Below, piece by piece: positions 50,467-58,256 of a stretch of 64,000 nt of DNA. The first letter of the stretch is position 1. Each line of letters opens with the position of its first letter. Position numbers and translations under genes: made by a program. The stretch covers positions 1-64,000 of the forward strand of contig NZ_JABZEE010000052.1 in assembly GCF_013387495.1 (NCBI RefSeq). Reading direction: 5' to 3'. Source of the DNA: Streptomyces sp. PKU-EA00015. GTDB taxonomy: Bacteria > Actinomycetota > Actinomycetes > Streptomycetales > Streptomycetaceae. The notes beneath the pieces are model-generated. The model saw nothing but the letters and a program-made list of their open reading frames with translations. It searched no databases and was not told where the DNA came from.

Positions 50467-51995
50467 TCGACACGGGCAGGAACGCGGCGCTGGCCGGCCG
50501 GCCGGAAGCCTTCGAACAGCTGAGGACACTGGTGGACTCCGCGCTCGGCGCGCTCCACGACGCCTCGCTGAAGCGGGGCGGACCGGTCGCGGCCGGCGGC
50601 CCCCAGGCGGCGGCCGCCGCGATGGACCGGTTCCTCGAGGGGGGAGCGTTCCTCGCCGAGAGCCCCGACCCCCGGCGGGTGACCGAGCTGTTTGAGGCGT
50701 ACGCCGCCGGGGCGGCCGACCTCGCGCACCCGGCCGCCGTGTCCCGCATGCAATGCGCGCCCACGGCCGCCTCCGTCGCCGCCGAGCTGCTCGCCGCCGC
50801 CCTCAACCAGTCCCTGCACTCCTGGGAGAGCGGTCCCTTCGCCCTGCAGCTGGAGCGGCGGCTGCTCGCGGAGATGGCGTCGTGGGCCGGCTTCGGCGCC
50901 GGGGCGTCGGGCACCCTCACACCGGGCGGCAGCATCTCCAACCTGATGGGTCTGCTGGTTGCCAGGGAGCACGCGCTGCGGGAGAGCGGCGAGGTGTCCC
51001 GCTCGGGCCTGACCGGTCTGCGGGTCGGGCCGAGGATCCTGTGCTCGGCGGCCGCCCATTTCTCCGTGGCCCGCGCGGCCGGCTTCCTCGGCCTCGGCCA
51101 GGACGCCGTGGTGTGTGTGCCGGTGGACGACCTCGGCCGGATGCGGGTGGACGAAGCACGCCGCATCCTCGACCGGTTCGGCCCCGACGAGCTCCCCCTG
51201 GCGCTGGTCGCGACGGCGGGCACGACGGACCGCGGTTCCTTCGACCCGCTGCCCGAGCTGGCCGACCTGGCCGCCGAGCGGGACATGTGGCTGCACGTCG
51301 ACGCGGCGTACGGCATCGGGGCACTGTTCTCCCCCACGCTCGCCCCGCTCCTGACCGGGCTGGACCGCGCCGACTCCGTCGCCTTCGACCTGCACAAGTT
51401 CGGCTGGACGCCGGCCTCGTCGAGCGTGCTCCTGGTCCGCGACGAGCGGCACCTGCGGTGCCTGGACCAGCAGGCTGTGTACCTCAACCCGGCGGACGAC
51501 GAGGCGGCCGGGTTCACCGCGCTGCTGGGCACCTCGATGCAGACCACGCGTCGCTCGGACGCCTTCAAGATGGCCGCGTCCCTGCTGACGCTGGGTCGGG
51601 AGGGCATGGGCGCCTGGATGGACCGGTGCCACGGCCTGGCCCGGTACGCCGCGGCCCGCATCACGGCCGGCACGGACCTGGACCTGCTGGCCGAGCCGCT
51701 GCTCAGCACGGTGATCTTCCGCTGCCGGCCGCCCGCGTGGGGCGTGACTGACGAGAGCGCCTGGAACGCCGCGGTCCGGCGCACGCTCATGGCGCGGGGA
51801 CGCGCGCTCGTGGCCCGCACCAAGGTGGCTGGCCCGGATAGTGAACCCCGGGTCCACCTCAAGCTCGTCTTCCTCAACCCGGCGACGACCGAGGCGGACA
51901 TCGACGAACTGCTGGTGGACATCGCCGCCGTCGCCCGGGAACTGGCCGAGGCAGGCCTCGGCGAGGGCAGCGACGGAAGCACGTACGGCGACTGA
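50463..51995 (+). CDS. PLP-dependent group II decarboxylase
   Basis: A 510-residue decarboxylase of the aromatic/diaminobutyrate family. Motifs: GGSISNLMGLLVAREHAL, the PLP-stacking His in CSAAAHFSVARAAGF, the Asp in HVDAAYGIGAL and the PLP Lys312 in DLHKFGW. Length is slightly long but normal for the diaminobutyrate/aspartate decarboxylase branch. Vicenistatin biosynthesis uses such an enzyme (VinO) on carrier-bound 3-methylaspartate. Because the gene is in one operon with glutamate mutase, decarboxylation of 3-methylaspartate to 3-amino-2-methylpropanoate is the best guess. Glutamate, aspartate or diaminobutyrate are alternatives. Confidence 0.88.
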   Translation: MIDTGRNAALAGRPEAFEQLRTLVDSALGALHDASLKRGGPVAAGGPQAAAAAMDRFLEGGAFLAESPDPRRVTELFEAYAAGAADLAHPAAVSRMQCAPTAASVAAELLAAALNQSLHSWESGPFALQLERRLLAEMASWAGFGAGASGTLTPGGSISNLMGLLVAREHALRESGEVSRSGLTGLRVGPRILCSAAAHFSVARAAGFLGLGQDAVVCVPVDDLGRMRVDEARRILDRFGPDELPLALVATAGTTDRGSFDPLPELADLAAERDMWLHVDAAYGIGALFSPTLAPLLTGLDRADSVAFDLHKFGWTPASSSVLLVRDERHLRCLDQQAVYLNPADDEAAGFTALLGTSMQTTRRSDAFKMAASLLTLGREGMGAWMDRCHGLARYAAARITAGTDLDLLAEPLLSTVIFRCRPPAWGVTDESAWNAAVRRTLMARGRALVARTKVAGPDSEPRVHLKLVFLNPATTEADIDELLVDIAAVARELAEAGLGEGSDGSTYGD

Positions 51996-52029
51996 CCGGC
52001 AAGCGGCGCGACAACCCCCGGAGGACCAC

Positions 52030-52935
52030 GTGGACATCCGCCAGCTCACGACCTTTCAGAAGGCTGCCACCCTGCTCAGCTTCAGCCGGGCGGCAGCGGA
52101 GCTCAACTACGCCCAGTCCAGCGTCACCGGCCAGATCAGGGGCCTGGAGAACGCACTCGGCATCGAGTTGTTCGAGCGGCTCTCGGGCCGCAGCGTCCGG
52201 CTCACCCAGGCCGGGGAACGGTTCCTGCCGTACGCCGAGCAGTTGCTCTGCCTGGCCGACGAGGCCCGCAGCGCGGCCCGGGGCGGCAGTGAGCCGGTCG
52301 GCCGGGTCCTCATCGGAACCATGGAGAGCATCGCGACCTACCGCATGCCGCCGATGCTGGAGTTCTTCCATCACCGCCACCCGGGACTGCAAGTGGTACT
52401 GCGGCCGGGTTCCGGCGAGGACACCCTCCAGGCACTCGGACGGGGCGCCCTCGACCTCGGGCTGGTGATGGACGTGGAGACCCGGCACGCCGGCATGGAG
52501 AGCGTCGTGCTGCGCACCGAGCCGCTGGTCGCCGTCGTCTGTCCGGACCACCTGCTGGCCGCACGCCGGCGGGTGACCGCGGACCAGTTGCGGGAAACGC
52601 CCCTCCTGGTGCCCGAGGCGGGGCCGCGCTGCCGCAGGCTGCTGGAACGGGAGCTGTGGAGCGGGCGGGAGCCCGTGCCGCTGCTGGAATCCGGGACCGT
52701 GGAGTCCGCGAAGCGCTGGGCGGCAGCCGGGCTCGGGATCGCCCTGCTGCCCGCCGTGGCCGTGGCGGACGACATCGACACCGGTGTCCTCGCCCCGCTC
52801 GCCTGGCGGCCACCCTTCGAGGTCAGCACCCAGCTCCTGTGGCGCCGCGGCACACGACTGACCATGGGAATGCGGGTCTTCGCGGAAAAGGTCAGTGAAT
52901 TCCTGACCGAAGAAACCGATCGAATAGCCGCCTGA
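52030..52935 (+). CDS. LysR-family transcriptional regulator
   Basis: A 301-residue LysR protein. GTG 52030 follows GGAGG by six bases and opens directly on the helix-turn-helix (DIRQLTTFQKAATLLSFSRA, then NYAQSSVTGQIRGLENALGI). The C-terminal effector domain is normal (ERFLPYAEQLL, LDLGLVMDVETRHAGMESV, AAAGLGIALLPAVAV). It ends the plus-strand operon with the mutase and decarboxylase and lies upstream of the next operon, whose likely promoter begins 90 bases after its stop. Local control of the methylaspartate branch or of the carrier operon is likely; the effector is unknown. Confidence 0.92.
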   Translation: MDIRQLTTFQKAATLLSFSRAAAELNYAQSSVTGQIRGLENALGIELFERLSGRSVRLTQAGERFLPYAEQLLCLADEARSAARGGSEPVGRVLIGTMESIATYRMPPMLEFFHHRHPGLQVVLRPGSGEDTLQALGRGALDLGLVMDVETRHAGMESVVLRTEPLVAVVCPDHLLAARRRVTADQLRETPLLVPEAGPRCRRLLERELWSGREPVPLLESGTVESAKRWAAAGLGIALLPAVAVADDIDTGVLAPLAWRPPFEVSTQLLWRRGTRLTMGMRVFAEKVSEFLTEETDRIAA

Positions 52936-53023
52936 ATTCTCGACCGGCCGCCGCTCCCGACCCGGAACCGCGACCCATCAGAATGTCCGAACCCCGCGAT
53001 TCCCTAAGCCGATCGAGAATCCA

Positions 53024-53052
53024 TTGACCGGACACCCCGGGGTTGGTGAAAT
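53024..53052 (+). promoter_or_regulatory. Candidate promoter of the carrier-protein operon
   Basis: TTGACC (53024-53029) and TGAAAT (53047-53052) are spaced by 17 bases, matching 5 of 6 and 4 of 6 positions of the vegetative consensus, in a 240-base gap that is locally A/T-rich. It lies about 145 bases before the GTG at 53198. No other candidate of this quality is visible in the gap. Confidence 0.5.
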
Positions 53053-53197
53053 TAATACATCAGCACGGGGGGATGCGCAGCACGGCAATTCGCTTGTTCA
53101 AGGTAGGTGCGGCCCGGACGAAAGACTTGAATGACCGGGCTAGGTTTGGGGCTTAAGACGGTGCTTCAGTGAGGTGGATCACTTGAGGGGCAATTCG

Positions 53198-53770
53198 GTG
53201 TTCTCCGCCAGGACAGGCCTGTGCGAACCGGTGGACATTTCCGGCCATCGCAACAATGTAGCCGTCTCCGCTGCCACGGAGACCAAGGCGGGAGAGTTCA
53301 ACGTATGGGGAAACTCGTTCTCTGCCGATTATCTGCCGACGGGCAAGAGCCTTGTGCACGTGGACGGTGTTCCCTTCGAGTTCCCTCCGGTCTGTGAGGG
53401 ACCGGACAATGTCCGCTGCGCCGGACAGTTCATTCGTGTGCCTGAAGGCCGTTACGACTGGATCCATGTCCTGGCGGCGTCCGAACGGCGCTGTGAGGAC
53501 ACCGTCGAGCTGAGCTTCGCCGACGGATTCGTCGACGCGGAAGCGCTGCGGGTCTCCGACTTCTGGGCGGCGCCGGCGTGGTTCGGCGAGGTCAAGGCGT
53601 TCGAGAGTCTGGTCATGCACTACCCGCACCACGTGCAACGAGGCATTCCCGCCGTCATGTGGGCGCAACGGGTGCCGGTCACCCGGCGGGCCGGGCTCAC
53701 CGGCATCCTGCTGCCGCGCAACGTGGCGATCCATCTCTTCGCGGTCACCCTCCAGCGGACGGAGCTCTGA
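53198..53770 (+). CDS. Hypothetical beta-sandwich protein, first gene of the carrier operon
   Basis: A 190-residue protein. GTG 53198 is preferred because GAGGGG lies 7 bases upstream; an in-frame GTG at 53174 would add 8 residues but has no site. The segment FNVWGNSFSADYLPTGKSLV followed by VDGVPFEFPP and a C-terminal run of strands looks like the beta-sandwich (jelly-roll) domain found in secreted carbohydrate-active proteins, but there is no signal peptide here. It ends one base before the BtrH-like gene, so both are probably translated together. A binding or scaffold role is possible. I do not recognise a named family. Confidence 0.6.
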   Translation: MFSARTGLCEPVDISGHRNNVAVSAATETKAGEFNVWGNSFSADYLPTGKSLVHVDGVPFEFPPVCEGPDNVRCAGQFIRVPEGRYDWIHVLAASERRCEDTVELSFADGFVDAEALRVSDFWAAPAWFGEVKAFESLVMHYPHHVQRGIPAVMWAQRVPVTRRAGLTGILLPRNVAIHLFAVTLQRTEL

Positions 53771-53771
53771 G

Positions 53772-54824
53772 ATGACCGTCGACACGACGGCACGCACTTA
53801 CATGATCACCGGGCCGGAACCCGAGTTGTGGTACCGCGATCTCATCAGCTGCCTGCAGTCCACCTTCGGCTCGGTGCTGGCACGGGCGGGCGCCGATCCG
53901 CTGGCCGTGCTCGGCGCGGGCTGGCGGTTCCTGCACCTGCCGGGCGACGTCAGGTCCGAGGAGTTCTACTACCCCTGCCTCGCCGACGAGTCCGGCGTCA
54001 CCGACCTCGGTGCCGCGCTGGCGCCCCACCACGAGCTGCACGCGCGCTGGTGGCAACCTGCCGACGACAACGACGTCTGGCGGGAGGTGCGCGAGACGCT
54101 GGACGACGACCGGTTGGTCATCGCCGCCGTGGACAACTTCCACCTGCCGTTCCGGCCCGCGTACGGAGACGTGCACGCCGCACACCTGGTGATCGTCCAC
54201 GGACTGGACGAGACGCGCGGGGTGGTGCATGTCTCGGACGCGATGCCGCCCGCGTTCCACGGTGCCGTCCCGATCGAGGACTTCCTGCGGAGCTGGGGCT
54301 CGGCGAACCCGTCCGACGTCCAGGACGCGTTCTTCAGCGACTCACGGATCGGCCGGCGCTGTCTCGACGTCCGCCTCGACGCCCCGCCCGAGCCCTTGAC
54401 GCCCGAACGGCTCGGCGAGTTCCTGCGCACCGACGTCGACGGCTTCACCGTGGCCACCTCGGCTCGTACCGGTCTCGCCGGATACGACGAGTTCGCCGCG
54501 GAACTCCTCGACCGGTGCCGGGCCGCAGACGCCGGCGCACTGCGCGAGCTGTACCCCTTCGGCTGGGGCATGCAGGCGCAGGCGTCACTGCACGGTGAGC
54601 TCCTGCGCCGCTGCGGTCGCCGATGGGACGATCCGGTGCTCGCTGGAGCCGGACGAGCGGTCGAGTGCGTCGCACACGCCTGGACCGGCCTGCGCTTCAC
54701 CGGCGCGCACGGGCTCACGGACCCGCGCGCCGCCGCACCCGACATCGCGCGCCACGTCACGCGGCTGCGCGGCGCGTACGCCCTCGCGATCGATGCCGTC
54801 GGCGCGGCGGCGGTCCGGCTGTGA
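53772..54824 (+). CDS. BtrH N-terminal-domain-like protein (papain-like fold)
   Basis: A 350-residue protein. The first 190 residues match the BtrH_N/C39-like pattern: a Cys at the start of the first long helix (YRDLISCLQSTFGSVLARAG), then VIAAVDNFHLPFRPAYG, the His of HAAHLVIVHGLDETRG, and VSDAMPPAFHGAVPIEDF. These give a potential Cys-His-Asp triad. BtrH in butirosin biosynthesis moves an acyl group from a carrier protein to an amine. The C-terminal 150 residues are helical and unknown. Next to a carrier-protein operon this could be an acyl- or aminoacyl-transferase that takes the substrate off a carrier. This role is inference. Confidence 0.65.
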   Translation: MTVDTTARTYMITGPEPELWYRDLISCLQSTFGSVLARAGADPLAVLGAGWRFLHLPGDVRSEEFYYPCLADESGVTDLGAALAPHHELHARWWQPADDNDVWREVRETLDDDRLVIAAVDNFHLPFRPAYGDVHAAHLVIVHGLDETRGVVHVSDAMPPAFHGAVPIEDFLRSWGSANPSDVQDAFFSDSRIGRRCLDVRLDAPPEPLTPERLGEFLRTDVDGFTVATSARTGLAGYDEFAAELLDRCRAADAGALRELYPFGWGMQAQASLHGELLRRCGRRWDDPVLAGAGRAVECVAHAWTGLRFTGAHGLTDPRAAAPDIARHVTRLRGAYALAIDAVGAAAVRL

Positions 54825-54867
54825 CCGCGTACGCATCGATCACCGTGAACCTGTGGAGTGGAGAGTG

Positions 54868-56163
54868 ATGAGCAAGCTGGCAGCGCTCGGCGGCACCGTG
54901 ACCGTGCCGACGGACCGGCGTCACGTGCCGTGGCCCCTGGTGCAGGACGAGGACCGCAAGGCGGTTCTGGACGCGCTCGACGGGGCGAGACTGGTGTCCG
55001 ACACGGACGGCGTGAACCCGGTGTCCGCTCTGGAGGAGGGGTGGGCCCGTCGCTTCGGTTTCGAGCACTGCGTCGCGGTGTCCAACGGCACCGCGGCGCT
55101 GTCCCTCGCGCTGGCCGCGCTCGGTGTCGGACCGGGGGACGAGGTGATCGTGCCCGCACTCAGTTTCATCGCCACCGGGCTCGCACCGGTGCACCAGATG
55201 GCCGCTCCCGTGTTCGCCGACATCGACCCGGTCACCTTCAACATCGACCCGGACGACGTGGAGCGCCGGATCACGGCCCGGACCAAGGCGATCATCCCCG
55301 TGCACCTGCACGGCGCGCCCGCCGACATGGACCGCATCACCGAGATCGCGCGTAAGCACGGCATCGCGGTGATCGAGGATGCCGCACAGGCTCCCGGCGC
55401 GACCCACCGCGGTCGACCGGTCGGCGGGATCGGTGACGCCGGCGCCTTCAGCCTCCAGGTCAGCAAGAACATACCGACCTGCGGTGAAGGCGGCCTGCTG
55501 GTGACCCGCGACGCGGAACTGGCCGAGGCGATGCGCCGCGGCAGGCAGTTCGGCGAGGTGATCGAAGCCGGTCGGGAACGCGACTACATCTCGTACGGCC
55601 TGGGCTGGAATCACAAGATGAACGCTCTCCAAGCCGCGTTCACCATCGCGCAGCTCGACCGGTATGAGGAGTACGAGCGTGCGCGGCAGCACAACGTCAC
55701 CGAGTTCCTCGCCCGGCTCGCACAGCTCCCCGGTCTGCGAGTGCCGACCGCGCTGCCGGACACCACCCACGCCTGGCACATCCTGCGGTTCCGGTTCGAC
55801 CCGGCCGCGTTCGGTCTGGACGGGGTGCGGCCGGAGGCACTGCGCGGGACTCTGCGGCGGCTGCTGCGCGCCGAGGGTGTGCCGATGTCGCAGTACCAGC
55901 TCATGCCGCTGCCCGACCAGAAGGTGTTCGTGGACCGCGCCGGCTTCGGCTCGGGCTACCCGTGGTCCGTCACCGGCGCGCCCGGAACCGTCGCCGGTGA
56001 GGACTACCCGGTCACCCGCGCGGTCATCGCCGACTCCCTGACCCTGCAAAAGCGCCACCTCCATCCAGGAGCGGGCGAACTGCTCGGCCTGTACGCGGAC
56101 GCCTTCGAGAAGGTGTGGGCGAACCGCGACATGGTGGCCACGTTCGCGAAGGCGGCTTCATGA
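54868..56163 (+). CDS. DegT/DnrJ/EryC1 family PLP aminotransferase
   Basis: A 431-residue aminotransferase, ATG after GTGGAGAG. Motifs: VSNGTAALSLALAALGVGPG (PLP phosphate-binding), VIEDAAQAPGATH (Asp for the pyridine nitrogen), and LQVSKNIPTCGEGG with the PLP Lys200. The C-terminal domain is complete. In vazabitide-type pathways a DegT enzyme aminates the C5 or C6 keto group produced by the transketolase on the carrier-bound chain. It is followed without a gap by the split transketolase (ATGA overlap), exactly the order expected. Sugar aminotransferases are the wider family, but the surrounding genes argue against a sugar substrate. Confidence 0.93.
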   Translation: MSKLAALGGTVTVPTDRRHVPWPLVQDEDRKAVLDALDGARLVSDTDGVNPVSALEEGWARRFGFEHCVAVSNGTAALSLALAALGVGPGDEVIVPALSFIATGLAPVHQMAAPVFADIDPVTFNIDPDDVERRITARTKAIIPVHLHGAPADMDRITEIARKHGIAVIEDAAQAPGATHRGRPVGGIGDAGAFSLQVSKNIPTCGEGGLLVTRDAELAEAMRRGRQFGEVIEAGRERDYISYGLGWNHKMNALQAAFTIAQLDRYEEYERARQHNVTEFLARLAQLPGLRVPTALPDTTHAWHILRFRFDPAAFGLDGVRPEALRGTLRRLLRAEGVPMSQYQLMPLPDQKVFVDRAGFGSGYPWSVTGAPGTVAGEDYPVTRAVIADSLTLQKRHLHPGAGELLGLYADAFEKVWANRDMVATFAKAAS

Positions 56164-57002
56164 ACGCGACCCCGGTCCTGGAGCGGACCTCTTTGGACGC
56201 GGTTGCCGCACGCATCCGCTCGCACGTCGTCGACATGTGCGCGGGACCCGAAGGCGGGCATCTCGGCGGCGCGCTCTCCTGCGCGGACGTACTGGCGGCG
56301 CTGTACTTCTCGGTGCTGAACGTGGACCCGCGGCGTCCGGACGACCCGGATCGCGATCGCTTCCTGCTCAGCAAGGGCCACGCCGCCGTCGGCCTCTACG
56401 CGACGCTCGCCGAACGCGGCTTCTTCCCGGTCGAGGAGCTTGCCGGGTACGGACGCCCGGGCAGCAGGCTGATGGGCCATCCGGTTCGCGCGGTGCCCGG
56501 CGTGGAGCTGCCGACCGGATCGCTCGGCCACGGACTCGCGCTGGGCTGCGGTTTCGCGCTGGCCGCCCGGTACGCCGGCCGCCCCGCGCGCAGCTTCGTC
56601 CTGCTCGGCGACGGCGAGCTCCAGGAAGGCTCGGTGTGGGAGGCGGCCATCGCGGCAGTGTCGCTGCGCCTCGACCGGCTGGTCGCCGTAGTGGACCGCA
56701 ACGGACTGCAGCTGACCGGCCCCACCGACGGCATCGCGCCGATGGAACCGCTGGCCGACCGCTGGCGCGGCTTCGGCTGGGCGGTCCGCGAGGTCGACGG
56801 GCACGACCCCGACGAGCTGGCGGTGCACCTCGGCGCCGCGCCCTGGGAGCCGGGCAGGCCGAGTGTGCTGATCGCCCGGACGGTCAAGGGCCAGGGGCTG
56901 CCGTTCCTCGCCGGCCGCAGTGTCAGCCACTACGTGACGCTGTCGCCGCGCAACCACGCACGGGCGGTCCGAGGACTGCGAGCCGCGGAGGACGCCACAT
57001 GA
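56160..57002 (+). CDS. Transketolase, N-terminal (thiamine diphosphate-binding) subunit
   Basis: A 280-residue subunit of a split transketolase; the ATG overlaps the aminotransferase stop. TPP-binding motif GDGELQEGSVWEAAI with the metal-binding Asp, then VDRNGLQLTG; LLSKGHAAVGLYATL and GSLGHGLALGCGFALAARY are typical of the N-terminal half. Its partner is encoded immediately downstream, again with ATGA overlap. In vazabitide and azinomycin pathways such a pair transfers a two-carbon ketol unit to the aldehyde made from glutamate on the carrier protein. The sequence supports transketolase chemistry; the carrier-bound substrate is inferred. Confidence 0.95.
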   Translation: MNATPVLERTSLDAVAARIRSHVVDMCAGPEGGHLGGALSCADVLAALYFSVLNVDPRRPDDPDRDRFLLSKGHAAVGLYATLAERGFFPVEELAGYGRPGSRLMGHPVRAVPGVELPTGSLGHGLALGCGFALAARYAGRPARSFVLLGDGELQEGSVWEAAIAAVSLRLDRLVAVVDRNGLQLTGPTDGIAPMEPLADRWRGFGWAVREVDGHDPDELAVHLGAAPWEPGRPSVLIARTVKGQGLPFLAGRSVSHYVTLSPRNHARAVRGLRAAEDAT

Positions 57003-57967
57003 GCCGTGCGACACGGGAGGCGTACCGGGACAGCCTGCTTCCGCTCCTGAAGCGGCATCCCGAACTGATGTGCCTGGACTCCGACACCGGTCTGTTCAGC
57101 GCCGAGTTCGCCGCGGCGGCCGGCGACCAGTACCTCAATCTCGGCATCGCCGAACACAACCTGATGGGCATGGCCGCGGGGATGGCCGCGTGCGGACGCG
57201 TCCCGTTCGTCAACACGATGGCTGCCTTCGCAACCTCCCGGGCTCTGGAGGCGATCAAGATCGACATCGCCTACAACCGGTTGCCGGTCCGCATCATGGC
57301 CACCCACGGCGGCCTCGCGGCGGGTCATCTGGGTCCGACGCACCAGGCACTGGAAGATCTCGCGGTGATGCGGGTGCTGCCCTCGATGACCGTGGTGGTG
57401 CCCGCCGACGCGGCCGCCACGGAGGCGTTCGTCGAACAGAGTCTGAACCTGCCCGGACCGCTCTACGTCCGGCTCGGCCGCAAACCGACCCCCGAACTGT
57501 CGGCTGCCCCGCCACCGGTCATCGGGCAGGCGCAGACGCTGCGGGAGGGCGGTGACGTGGTGCTCGCCTGCTGCGGCCCGTACCCGGTGCTCGCCTGTCT
57601 GACCGCGGCGGACGTCCTCGCCCGACAGGGGATCGAGGCCACGGTCCTCAACGTGCACACTCTGCGGCCGTTCGACACGCAGACGCTGGTGGCCGCGGCC
57701 CGGCCGGTCCAGGTCGTCGTGACGCTGGAGGAGCACTGGCGCGGCGGCGGTCTCGGCGGCGTGGTGGCCGAGACCTTGGCGGAGGAGGCGCCCACTCGGG
57801 TGCTGAGGCTGGGCATGCCGGATCAGTTCGTCGACGAGGTGGGCAACCAGGAACATCTCGTCGCGCATTACGAGCTCACCGCGGAGCGGGTCGTGAGGGC
57901 GGTTCGTGCCGCCCTCGACACCGCGGCCCGCCCCGCAAAGACCGATCGGAAGGAACTCATCTCATGA
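56999..57967 (+). CDS. Transketolase, C-terminal subunit
   Basis: A 322-residue partner subunit. It has the pyrimidine-binding transketolase domain (RFxNxGI-type motif as YLNLGIAEHNLMGMAAGMAA with the catalytic Glu, ATHGGLAAGHLGPTHQALED) and the C-terminal domain (VLNVHTLRPFDTQTLV, VTLEEHWRGGGLGGVVAE). Its stop overlaps the ATG of the 59-residue carrier protein by ATGA, linking enzyme and carrier translation. Together with the N-terminal subunit it makes a complete transketolase of about 600 residues. DXS-like enzymes are excluded by the split architecture and the neighbours. Confidence 0.95.
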   Translation: MSRATREAYRDSLLPLLKRHPELMCLDSDTGLFSAEFAAAAGDQYLNLGIAEHNLMGMAAGMAACGRVPFVNTMAAFATSRALEAIKIDIAYNRLPVRIMATHGGLAAGHLGPTHQALEDLAVMRVLPSMTVVVPADAAATEAFVEQSLNLPGPLYVRLGRKPTPELSAAPPPVIGQAQTLREGGDVVLACCGPYPVLACLTAADVLARQGIEATVLNVHTLRPFDTQTLVAAARPVQVVVTLEEHWRGGGLGGVVAETLAEEAPTRVLRLGMPDQFVDEVGNQEHLVAHYELTAERVVRAVRAALDTAARPAKTDRKELIS

Positions 57968-58143
57968 TCACGACCACTGCACAGGCCTGCCCGAGCTGCG
58001 AGGAGCCGGTACAGATCGGCCCATCCGTGCGGCTCAACGAGATTCTGGAGTGCGCGGGCTGCCGCAGCGAACTGGAGATCGTGGCGCTGAGCCCCCTCGT
58101 GCTCGCCCTCGCGCCCGAGGTCGAAGAGGACTGGGGGGAGTGA
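57964..58143 (+). CDS. LysW-type amino-group carrier protein
   Basis: A 59-residue acidic protein. Four Cys in two pairs, C9-P-S-C12 and C30-A-G-C33, form the zinc ribbon of LysW proteins, and residues 55-59 are EDWGE, the hallmark C-terminus whose last Glu carries the substrate by an isopeptide bond. Residues 22-29 (VRLNEILE) match the strand before the second Cys pair. The ATG overlaps the transketolase stop (ATGA), and its own stop overlaps a GTG of a micro-ORF. LysX-like ligase and LysK-like deacylase genes lie at 40.4-42.4 kb. Its presence makes an amino-group-carrier pathway almost certain. It is easy to miss because of its size. Confidence 0.95.
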   Translation: MITTTAQACPSCEEPVQIGPSVRLNEILECAGCRSELEIVALSPLVLALAPEVEEDWGE

Positions 58144-58256
58144 CGACCGAAGACAGGTTCGAACCCGTCAGGCGCACCTGTCCCGAGGCCAGGCGATGGC
58201 TGCCGGGGACTTTGCCGCTCACGCTTCACCTTGAAGTACCCATGGAGTACCGATGA
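58140..58256 (+). CDS. Translationally coupled 38-codon micro-ORF
   Basis: From GTG 58140, which overlaps the carrier protein stop (GTGA), the frame runs 38 codons to a TGA that overlaps the ATG of the next gene (ATGA). The peptide is basic, with RFEPVRRTCPEARRWLPGTL in the middle, one Cys and one Trp. Gene-like overlaps on both sides suggest translation, but they could be chance effects of a short spacer. No similarity is recognised. It could be a small accessory to the carrier or merely keep ribosomes moving to the next gene. Confidence 0.4.
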   Translation: MTTEDRFEPVRRTCPEARRWLPGTLPLTLHLEVPMEYR

